Assembly: GCA_945872815.1 (NCBI GenBank)
Contig: CAMCAY010000004.1
Location: 1-64,000, forward strand
Source: Chitinophaga pinensis
GTDB taxonomy: Bacteria > Bacteroidota > Bacteroidia > Chitinophagales > Chitinophagaceae
Length of the DNA stretch: 64,000 nucleotides
Reading direction: 5' to 3'
Both the position numbers and the translations under genes were made by a program. A model generated the notes under the pieces. That model had not been told where the DNA came from, searched no databases, and saw nothing but the letters and a program-made list of their open reading frames with translations. Below are positions 21,454-29,853 of the stretch, piece by piece (the first letter of the stretch is position 1; the number at the start of each line of letters is the position of its first letter).

Positions 21454-21714
21454 TTAATTGAGTGGTGCAATTTTTTTAATTTCCATCATATTGACTGCCA
21501 ATTGCCAATCCTCTATTAGTTCTTCTCTGTGTAAAGATGCCCATTCCAAAACCATAGCATGTGCACGAATTGGCAGACTCCCCCTAATCACCGTTAATGT
21601 TTTAATGTCATACTCTGCAGTAAAATCTTGGTACTCTGCATGAAAATGTGGAGGATTACGATCTCCAAAATACATTCTTATTATAATTCCAAAAAAGCGA
21701 CTAACCTCGGGCAT
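21454..21714 (-). CDS. DUF4160 domain-containing protein (start trimmed from the 21786 ORF to MPEVSRFFGI)
   Basis: MPEVSRFFGIIIRMYFGDRNPPHFHAEYQDFTAEYDI; adjacent to the DUF2442 gene. Confidence 0.87.
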   Translation of the reverse strand: MPEVSRFFGIIIRMYFGDRNPPHFHAEYQDFTAEYDIKTLTVIRGSLPIRAHAMVLEWASLHREELIEDWQLAVNMMEIKKIAPLN

Positions 21715-21757
21715 ATAATTATTTAAAGATTGTAATAAAATTACAAAATTAAAATAA

Positions 21758-21788
21758 AAAATGCCCCAGAACTTCTTCTGAGGCATTC
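21758..21788. terminator. Hairpin AATGCCCCAGAA-cttc-TTCTGAGGCATT
   Basis: Inverted repeat just downstream of the T9SS fragment. Confidence 0.5.
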
Positions 21789-21813
21789 ACTTCTCTCATT
21801 CAGCTTATAAAAC

Positions 21814-22560
21814 CTACTCCTTCACCAACCTCATCGTCTTCACACCATCTTCTGTCAGCAGCCGCAGGTTGTAAATTCCTGCAGATGTTTGTTTGGGAAG
21901 GGTGATAGTGGATTGAGTGGTGTGGGCAGGTATTTGTTTACGATAAACCAACCGGCCATCCTCGGAATACACCTCCAGCATCGCATAGCTTTTCAGCGAT
22001 GGAGTGTTGAGGGTGAAGCGGCCGTTGGATGGATTGGGATAGATTGAAACAGGAATTTCTGCCATCATCCTACTCAAATCGGTGGTCTTACCGGTGTTTC
22101 CACATGAGTTTTGCTGTCCCTGTATCACCAGTGTTCTCTGGGATCCATTGCCCTTGCAATTGGAAGCCCGAACCGTCAAATTCGCACGGGTGAAGCCGGG
22201 AAGTACTTCCAAATGTATTTGAGAAGTACCTTGTCCGCTTACTATGATTGCCGTGTTGTTGGATACACTCCAGGTGTATGTGGCTCCGGGCATCGGTGCT
22301 ACAGAATAGCTACCCGAAATATGTGGCGCTGCAGGTTTGGTAATTTGCAGAGAACCCGTTGGAGGTGTGTTAAGTAACGTGATGGGTCTGCAGAGGCTAG
22401 CTCCCGCACCGCAGGCGTTCACCGGCGTTACGCAGATATTGCCGCCTCTGAAATTGTTACCGAACTGCACGATGATGCTATTGTTTGTAGAAGCTCCTGT
22501 TGCACCCGAAGGTAAAGTCCACTGATAGGAAGTGGCATACGGCACCGGGGATTTCAGACA
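21814..22560 (-). pseudogene. C-terminal fragment of a PKD-like/T9SS type A sorting-domain surface protein, 5'-truncated
   Basis: PVPYATSYQWTLPSGATG... PKD-like module and C-terminal VSIYPNPSNGRFTL...GIYNLRLLTEDGVKTMRLVKE. No signal peptide; coding similarity appears to stop near 22545-22560. Confidence 0.7.
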
Positions 22561-23438
22561 CGCTGATTGCATCACCTATATCTTTATCAGTACCCGCTAA
22601 CACTGACCCGGGAACATATACTGGCTTAATTGTAGTAACAAATGCAAGCGGATGTAGCAGTGACAGTATTCCATTCAGTATTAACATAAGTGATATTCCA
22701 CAACTTAATGTCAGTGGTCAAAATCCAAGTTGTCAAGGTGAATGTGACGGAGCAATACAAATCAGTGTTATTGGAGGAAATGCGCCATATCATTATGTTT
22801 TAGCTGCCAACAATCCTCCCGTAAATATCAGTTGGGTTGGAAGCGCCGACACTACTATTAGGAACTTATGTGAAGGCAATTATGATGTTTCTGTAACTGA
22901 CGACAATGGCCGTACGACAAACAGAACAGTTTATGAAATAACAAACAAAAGCTCAGGCTGCATAAAAATAATCAGTATACTCGCAGACGCATATTCGGAA
23001 AAAGAATCTGATGAAGAAATCATCTTTTTAAAAACAGGGAATAAAAAAATAAAACCAACCGACATTAAAGTAAAATGGCCTACTGGAGAAAAATGGCAAG
23101 GCTGCTGCAATAATTCTGAATATGTAAAAAATGCTAATCGCAAGATAACTTCTGACGGAAAATTAATCTCTGTTGAATCGGCTGATTTCATTCCTGAAAA
23201 TTCAAATCTTATTATTGTCAGCAGCAACAAACTAAAAAGCAGTGCAATAGATTTATCAAAGATTTCCGAGAATGTCTATATTTTATTTCAATGTAGTTAC
23301 GAATTAAATAAAACTGATTTCTTGAACGACAACATTAATGAAAACAAAGAAGTTTCTCTAGAAATCAGCGTTGGCAACGAATGTGTTGAAAAGGTAAAAT
23401 ACAATCCTTCACAGTTAAAGAAAAATAACAAGCAGTAG
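22545..23438 (+). pseudogene. 5'-truncated surface-protein fragment with SprB-like repeat
   Basis: ISDTLIASPISLSVPANTDPGTYTGLIVVTNASGCSSDSIPFSINISDIPQLNVSGQNPSCQGECDGAIQISVIGGNAPYHY...LCEGNYDVSVTDDNGRTTNR. Begins mid-domain with no signal peptide. Confidence 0.65.
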
Positions 23439-23455
23439 ATTTTTAAGGTATTAAA

Positions 23456-24163
23456 TTACTTATGGCAACAACTGTGCACCACACCGTTTTTAATTTCAAT
23501 CACAGGACTTAAATAAGGAATGCCTAAACTTAATCCTCTGATGATTAGTAAACAAGAAACCAGTAACATCGCATAAGGATATATTTTTTTTATTTTTCTG
23601 CTGAGAGAAACTCCAAAATAATTCCCTAAGAAACTCACTGACCACATCATGGGAATTGTGCCCAATCCAAATGCTGCCATAAAAAGAGTGCTACCAACTG
23701 AATCACCAGTTGCTATAGCGCCGGCAAAAGCAAGATATACAAAGCCACATGGGAGAAAACCATTTAAAATGCCAATTAAAAAAACAGTTCCTAATGATTT
23801 CTTGAAATACAATTCGCCTAATTTTTTTCTGATGATTTCAAAAAAAGAAGAGAAATAATTTGACGATCCGAAGATGCCAAATTTGATGTAAAGCAAATAA
23901 ATTAGAATGACTAGTCCTGCTAATATTGAAAGCCATTGTTGAAGACCAGCCATTTTAAGTGAATTACCAAACAAGCCAATCAAAATGCCAAAGAAACTGT
24001 AAGTCATTACTCTGCCTAAGTTATAAAGCAGCAGACCAAAGAATCGAGAGATTGAATTAAAACCATGCAATGGCAATGACAAAGCCAAAGGCCCGCACAT
24101 ACCAACACAGTGAAAGCTCCCAATCATGCCCATTAAAAAAGCAGTTATAAAAATATTGAACAT
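23456..24163 (-). CDS. Sulfite exporter TauE/SafE (UreH-like) family membrane protein of the cco cluster
   Basis: FLMGMIGSFHCVGMCGPLALSLP; GFLPCGFVYLAFAGAIATG; follows ccoH. Confidence 0.87.
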   Translation of the reverse strand: MFNIFITAFLMGMIGSFHCVGMCGPLALSLPLHGFNSISRFFGLLLYNLGRVMTYSFFGILIGLFGNSLKMAGLQQWLSILAGLVILIYLLYIKFGIFGSSNYFSSFFEIIRKKLGELYFKKSLGTVFLIGILNGFLPCGFVYLAFAGAIATGDSVGSTLFMAAFGLGTIPMMWSVSFLGNYFGVSLSRKIKKIYPYAMLLVSCLLIIRGLSLGIPYLSPVIEIKNGVVHSCCHK

Positions 24164-24172
24164 AGTTTGTGA

Positions 24173-24610
24173 TTAATCGTTAATAAATAAATCTTGTTCC
24201 TTATAGTATGATTTACCATCTGCACTCCAATAAATTTTGATGTGCCTAAAACCAACTGAATGATATGGAACAGCGAAAGAGACAACTCCTTTTGCTAAAA
24301 CAAACTCTTGTTTTACATCTTTTTTCTCATCATCAGGACAGTAAATTAACACATCACCTTTTATATCATTACCAGAAAAAAAATCCGAAAAAACGACATT
24401 CAAAGAATCCTTTTTGTAATGAACATCAACAGGATTAGTAATACTGTCAGTTCGATTACTTTCATCTATTCTTTGTTGGTATTTTAATTCCTGTTCATAA
24501 TATTCATTTGTGACTAGGTCTTGATTTTGATTCATCGCTTTGATAACCAAAAAAACAATTCCTGCTACAAATGCTAAATAAATAAATAATATTTTTTTAC
24601 CCCAGTTCAT
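24173..24610 (-). CDS. ccoH: FixH/CcoH family protein
   Basis: MNWGKKILFIYLAFVAGIVFLVIKAMNQNQDLVTNEYYEQELKYQQRID; operon position. Confidence 0.85.
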   Translation of the reverse strand: MNWGKKILFIYLAFVAGIVFLVIKAMNQNQDLVTNEYYEQELKYQQRIDESNRTDSITNPVDVHYKKDSLNVVFSDFFSGNDIKGDVLIYCPDDEKKDVKQEFVLAKGVVSFAVPYHSVGFRHIKIYWSADGKSYYKEQDLFIND

Positions 24611-24621
24611 GTTAATTTTTT

Positions 24622-26118
24622 TTAGTTATAAATTTCAGGCCCGATGAATTTGGCTTCTATTGTTTTAATTTTGACGCCATTTTCATATAACCCCATTATT
24701 AATTGTGTTTTCCAGTTTTTAATTAAGCTTCTGTCTAGAATGATAAAAAATTGACAATGACTGTAATCCTCTTTTTTAATAACCATTTCATTATTGCCGA
24801 TAATATTTATTTCACCTTTGATATTTTCCAACTTTAAAGCGTAATGAATAATCTTATGTGTTTTATTGGTCAACTTCAAATTGTACAGGTTGCTAATTCT
24901 CCCATCGGGCATAGAGGTATAAGTCATACCAGCAGTTCGCATGAGGCGTACATCCAAATCGGTTCTGCTGACTAATAAAAAAACAAGCAATGAAATCAGC
25001 AACAACAATACCATAGAATAAGATTTAATCCTGGTATTAATCTTCAATTTTTCTCCTTGGGCAATACTGTTTTCAGAAGCATAACGTATAAGACCAACAG
25101 GCTTGTTGACCTTTAGCATTATTGCATCACAGACATCCATACATGCAGTGCAATTGATACATTCTAATTGAGTACCATTGCGAATATCAATTCCTGTTGG
25201 ACAAACCCTTACACAAGCAGAACAATCTATACAATCACCATGCATAGCAATAGCATTGAATTTTTCAGCCAAATCCTTACAGCCACCATTCCCTTTGCAA
25301 TCTGTGCACTTACAATTGTCATCATTCTTTTCTACAACATGAGATCTTGTTTTATGTTCCTTACCTCTAGGTTCTCCCCTTTTTTTATCATAAGCTACGA
25401 TGATAGAATTCTTATCAAGTAACACTCCTTGTAATCTACCATAAGGGCAAACCACAATACAAGCTTGCTCTCTGAACCACCAGTAAACAAAGAAAAAAAC
25501 AGTGGTGAAAATAAAAAGAGAAACTAAAGTACCTGAATTTGCAGCAGGGTGATTAATATAATCAGCCAACGTTCTCATTCCAATTAGATAAGCAAGAAAA
25601 AAATTAGCAATTAAAAAAGACAGCGTAAAAAAAACAACAAACTTGAAACTTCGTTTTAAAATCTTTTCTGCATTCCATGGCATAGCAGTCAACTGCTTTT
25701 GCATGTTGGCATCACCATCAATCCAGTATTCAATTTTACGAAATACCATTTCCATAAAGATGGTTTGTGGACAAGCCCAGCCACAAAATATTCTTCCAAA
25801 AACAACAGTAAATAAAATAATAAAGACAATAAAAGTGAGCATGCCCAAACCGAAAATAAAAAAATCCTGAGGCCAGAAAATCATTCCAAAAATGATAAAC
25901 TTTCTTTGCAGAATATTGAACATCAATAATGGCTCTTCATTTATGTAAATGAATGGAAGTGTAAAAAACACAATCAAGTAAAAAATACTGAAAGCAGTAC
26001 GCTTGTTGTAAAATTTACCTGAAGGTCTTTTAGGATAAATAAAATTCCTTTTACCTTCTTTGCTTATGGTTGCAACGGCATCTCGATAACTTCCCTTGTT
26101 GTCAATTTGTTTATTCAT
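24622..26118 (-). CDS. ccoG: Cytochrome c oxidase accessory protein CcoG
   Basis: FCGWACPQTIFMEMVFRKIEYWIDGD; CIVVCPYGRLQGVLLD; ferredoxin CX2CX2CX3CP clusters. Confidence 0.95.
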   Translation of the reverse strand: MNKQIDNKGSYRDAVATISKEGKRNFIYPKRPSGKFYNKRTAFSIFYLIVFFTLPFIYINEEPLLMFNILQRKFIIFGMIFWPQDFFIFGLGMLTFIVFIILFTVVFGRIFCGWACPQTIFMEMVFRKIEYWIDGDANMQKQLTAMPWNAEKILKRSFKFVVFFTLSFLIANFFLAYLIGMRTLADYINHPAANSGTLVSLFIFTTVFFFVYWWFREQACIVVCPYGRLQGVLLDKNSIIVAYDKKRGEPRGKEHKTRSHVVEKNDDNCKCTDCKGNGGCKDLAEKFNAIAMHGDCIDCSACVRVCPTGIDIRNGTQLECINCTACMDVCDAIMLKVNKPVGLIRYASENSIAQGEKLKINTRIKSYSMVLLLLISLLVFLLVSRTDLDVRLMRTAGMTYTSMPDGRISNLYNLKLTNKTHKIIHYALKLENIKGEINIIGNNEMVIKKEDYSHCQFFIILDRSLIKNWKTQLIMGLYENGVKIKTIEAKFIGPEIYN

Positions 26119-26137
26119 TGCTAATCTTACTTATTGA

Positions 26138-27298
26138 TTATTTTTTTACAGCAGTGTCTTCTGCCACTATGTTTGTTGTATCTTTTATTTCTTCAACATA
26201 CAAATCACCTTTTGGCGCCTGAGCTCCGGGAGGATTTGTGCCTCTTAAAGTTTTGATGTAACTGGCGAGATAACTGATTTCTTTGGGTGTAAATGTTTTG
26301 TCCCATGCCTGCATTCCTTTATCAGGATAACCAACTTTAATAGACTTATAAATATCGTTTAATGAACCTTTGTGAATCCAGTAATCATCAGTAAGATTAG
26401 GACCTGTACCTCCTTCACCCAACTGTCCGTGACAACTCCAGCACATAGCAGGATTATGAAAGATCTCACTTCCTTTTGCAATACCTACCGCATTAGCTAT
26501 AGGCACATTAGCTTCGTCTATTTTGTCCTTATTTTGAGCTTCGTAATTTTCTTTTTGTATTCTGGCATTTTCCATTTCTGCCTGATATTCTTCAGTAGGA
26601 TTTTTTCCATAACCAAATACATGAAAATTGAAAAGATAAATAACGCCAACAAAAATCGTTACATAAAAACCATATTTCCACCATGGTGGCAAGGCGTTAT
26701 CCAACTCACGAATACCATCATAATCATGATCAAGCAATACATCTGCTTCTTTCTCCACAGGCACAGCTCTGGTGAATATCTTTTTATCCAAGGCCGACCA
26801 CCATTTCAAAAGTTTGTTTTCAGATTCAGCTTCTTTGATTTTTTCAGGCAGTAGTTCATCATACATCCTTTTTATCGCAAAAGTGAGGAATGCTATGGCA
26901 AACAACTCAATAGTTATCACAGCAATAAATGTATAAAAAGCATTTTGGTTTAAACCTCCAATTGTAGTAGATGTTGTTGTTATAGCTGCAGTGGTTTGTG
27001 CAAAAACTTGATTACTCACAAAAAGTAATAACACCATTGTCGCAACTTTGGTTACGATATTATTTTTTTGCTTATCTCTCACAAGTCTTGCTAAAGCTAG
27101 CAACACCTGAGACATTCCCCAGATTACAAAAACGAAAATAAGGGACACAATAGAGAGTACAGTTACTAATGTATCTGAAGCGGAACCAGTGCTCGTAGCT
27201 GCTGCAGGCATATTGGTTTGAGCATAAGATACATTCAGTATAAGTAACATTGCCGTAATCAGCAATAGTTTGATTTTTGATAATAATTTTAGTGTCAT
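26138..27298 (-). CDS. ccoP: cbb3-type cytochrome c oxidase subunit III
   Basis: ELDNALPPWWKYGFYVTIFVGVIYL; MCWSCHG heme c motif; TFTPKEISYLASYIKTL. Confidence 0.93.
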   Translation of the reverse strand: MTLKLLSKIKLLLITAMLLILNVSYAQTNMPAAATSTGSASDTLVTVLSIVSLIFVFVIWGMSQVLLALARLVRDKQKNNIVTKVATMVLLLFVSNQVFAQTTAAITTTSTTIGGLNQNAFYTFIAVITIELFAIAFLTFAIKRMYDELLPEKIKEAESENKLLKWWSALDKKIFTRAVPVEKEADVLLDHDYDGIRELDNALPPWWKYGFYVTIFVGVIYLFNFHVFGYGKNPTEEYQAEMENARIQKENYEAQNKDKIDEANVPIANAVGIAKGSEIFHNPAMCWSCHGQLGEGGTGPNLTDDYWIHKGSLNDIYKSIKVGYPDKGMQAWDKTFTPKEISYLASYIKTLRGTNPPGAQAPKGDLYVEEIKDTTNIVAEDTAVKK

Positions 27299-27330
27299 AG
27301 TTTGTAATTTTTAAAAGACATTAATGATAA

Positions 27331-27525
27331 TCAGCAAAACAATTCGGTTTTATCAACCTCCTTTTCAAAAGGAATATTAGACAATTCGTCTACACGCTTT
27401 TTATCCATTTTTATCACCAGATAAAGGAGTACAACAAAAAAGACAAGAAAAATGAACAAAGAAAAAAGCGGATATACATTGACGTTATCTATTGTTTCGG
27501 CATATTGTTTTATGAATTTGAACAT
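27331..27525 (-). CDS. Small CcoQ-like protein
   Basis: Single TM protein between ccoP and ccoNO: MFKFIKQYAETIDNVNVYPLFSLFIFLVFFVVLLYLVIKMDKK. Confidence 0.75.
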   Translation of the reverse strand: MFKFIKQYAETIDNVNVYPLFSLFIFLVFFVVLLYLVIKMDKKRVDELSNIPFEKEVDKTELFC

Positions 27526-27531
27526 GTTATT

Positions 27532-29661
27532 TTATTTATTGGTGTTTGAATTTTTATCTATATCCTTTCCTAATCTTTGTAAATAAGCAATCAAGGCAAT
27601 CACTTCCTTATTGGGTGATATTCTGATGCTATCTGTATAAAGATTTTGTGATATTTCATTGGCTTGTTTCATCAATTCTTCATTGGCTTTGAATTCATAA
27701 CCTTTGTCGTAAGGAACGCCCAAAGTTCTCATGGCGTTAATCTTAGAGACAGTTGTAGAAGTATCTAAATTTTCCTCAAGCATAAAAGCATAAGGCGGCA
27801 TGATAGAGCCTTCGCTCATAGAAGATGGCTCTCTTAAATGCCTGAAGTGCCAGCCATTGCTTTTCTTTAAATTACCAACTCCTTCTCTTGCCAAATCCGG
27901 ACCTGTTCTTTTACTGCCCCATTGAAATGGATGATCATATACAAACTCACCGGCCTTTGAATATTCACCATATCTTTCAGTTTCACTTCTGAATGGACGT
28001 ACCATTTGAGAATGACACACATAGCAACCTTCTCTGATGTAGATATCTCTTCCTTGCAGTTCAAGTGGTGTATATGGTTTTACACTGCGGATCGTTGGGA
28101 TGTTTGATTTGATGAGAAATGTTGGCACCAATTCGATTGCACCGCCAATGATTACAACAACCAAAGCCAAAACCATAAGTTGAATGGGTCTTCTTTCAAT
28201 CCATCTGTGCCAATGTTCTCCTGCATGTATAGGCTCATCTTTAATTAAAGGCGCTGCTTCTGCTGGTTCATCAGCAACTAATTTTCCGGATTTAACTGTT
28301 TTAATTAAATTGTAAACCATGATGAAAACGCCTATCAAATAAAGGGTTCCACCAAAAGCGCGCATGGCATAAAATGGTTTTAAATATGTTACCGTTTCAA
28401 GAAATGAATATTTTATTTGACCTGCATCAGTAAATTGTTTCCACATTGAGCTTTGTGTAAAACCTGCCCAATACATTGGAACCGCATAAAAAACAATACC
28501 TAAGGTACCCAACCAGAAATGCTGACTAGCCATTTTTTTAGAATACAAACTAGTGCTGAACATTCTTGGAATCAACCAATATAAAATACCAAATGTCAAC
28601 ATGCCATTCCAACCCAATGCGCCAATATGTACGTGAGCAATAATCCAGTCTGTAAAGTGACTGATGGCATTTACATTTTTTAGAGACAACATTGGGCCTT
28701 CAAAAGTGGCCATACCATAAGCAGTTACAGCTACCACCATGAATTTCAAAATAACGTCATCCCTTACTCTGTCCCATGCACCTCTTAAAGTCAATAAGCC
28801 ATTGATCATACCACCCCAACTTGGGAAAATCAACATGAATGAAAATACAACACCTAATGATTGAGCCCAGTTAGGCAAAGCAGTGTACAGCAAATGGTGT
28901 GGACCTGCCCAGATGTATAAAAATATCAAAGCCCAAAAGTGAATAATAGAAAGACGATAAGAATAAACTGGACGATTAGCCGCTTTTGGCATAAAATAGT
29001 ACATCAATCCTAGATATGGAGTGGTAAGAAAAAAAGCCACTGCATTATGACCATACCACCATTGCACCAATGCATCCTGAACACCTGCATACCATGAATA
29101 ACTTTTAAAGAATGAGATAGGCAATTCAAAAGAATTGACAATATGCAACATGGCAACTGTAACGAAAGTGGCGATGTAAAACCAGATGGCAACATAAAGA
29201 TGCTTTTCTCTTCTTTTTAAAATAGTACCAAACATATTCCACCCGAAAACAACCCAGATTAATGCAATGGCAATGTCAATAGGCCATTCCAATTCTGCAT
29301 ATTCTTTTCCTGTTGTGATACCTAATGGTAATGTCAAAGCAGCTGCAACGATTATCAACTGCCATCCCCAGAAATGAATTTTACTAAGTGTATCACTGAA
29401 CATTCTTGCTTTACAAAGACGTTGCAATGAATAATAAACACCCATAAAAATCCCATTACCTACGAAGGCAAAAATAACAGCATTCGTATGCAAAGGACGT
29501 AGCCTTCCGAATGAACCATATTGTGTTACATTTAAAGCAGGGAAAATCAGCTGCAGCGCAACGTATAAACCTGCTAGCATACCTACCACGCCCCATAACA
29601 TGGTAGCATATGCGAAGTTTTTTACAATTCTGTTGTCGTAATAAAATTTCTCAGTTTGCAT
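27532..29661 (-). CDS. ccoNO: cbb3-type cytochrome c oxidase, fused subunits I/II
   Basis: CcoN segment (RLRPLHTNAVIFAF, QWWYGHNAVAFFLT, HVHIGALGWNG) followed by CcoO segment (GRDIYIREGCYVCHSQMVRPFRSETERYGEYSKAGE). Confidence 0.96.
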   Translation of the reverse strand: MQTEKFYYDNRIVKNFAYATMLWGVVGMLAGLYVALQLIFPALNVTQYGSFGRLRPLHTNAVIFAFVGNGIFMGVYYSLQRLCKARMFSDTLSKIHFWGWQLIIVAAALTLPLGITTGKEYAELEWPIDIAIALIWVVFGWNMFGTILKRREKHLYVAIWFYIATFVTVAMLHIVNSFELPISFFKSYSWYAGVQDALVQWWYGHNAVAFFLTTPYLGLMYYFMPKAANRPVYSYRLSIIHFWALIFLYIWAGPHHLLYTALPNWAQSLGVVFSFMLIFPSWGGMINGLLTLRGAWDRVRDDVILKFMVVAVTAYGMATFEGPMLSLKNVNAISHFTDWIIAHVHIGALGWNGMLTFGILYWLIPRMFSTSLYSKKMASQHFWLGTLGIVFYAVPMYWAGFTQSSMWKQFTDAGQIKYSFLETVTYLKPFYAMRAFGGTLYLIGVFIMVYNLIKTVKSGKLVADEPAEAAPLIKDEPIHAGEHWHRWIERRPIQLMVLALVVVIIGGAIELVPTFLIKSNIPTIRSVKPYTPLELQGRDIYIREGCYVCHSQMVRPFRSETERYGEYSKAGEFVYDHPFQWGSKRTGPDLAREGVGNLKKSNGWHFRHLREPSSMSEGSIMPPYAFMLEENLDTSTTVSKINAMRTLGVPYDKGYEFKANEELMKQANEISQNLYTDSIRISPNKEVIALIAYLQRLGKDIDKNSNTNK

Positions 29662-29851
29662 TTGTTTGTAATTTTACTTTTGTATTAGTATTTGAATTTT
29701 GGTTTTTATTTTTTTCTTCATCTAGTAAGATTCTGATGGATGGCGTGTAATCATCTTCATATTGACCATTCTTTATGCTCCAGATAAATGCGGCTAAAAA
29801 AGAGCCCGCTATCAATAAACTGCATCCAATCAAAATAAATAATGCGCTCAT
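29651..29851 (-). CDS. ccoS: cbb3-type oxidase assembly protein CcoS
   Basis: MSALFILIGCSLLIAGSFLAAFIWSIKNGQYEDDYTPSIRILLDE. Confidence 0.93.
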   Translation of the reverse strand: MSALFILIGCSLLIAGSFLAAFIWSIKNGQYEDDYTPSIRILLDEEKNKNQNSNTNTKVKLQTNAN

Positions 29852-29853
29852 GT

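Noticed and set aside
26372-26854. 160-aa plus-strand ORF opposite ccoP
   Set aside because: Antisense shadow of the conserved ccoP coding frame; low-complexity hydrophobic translation.
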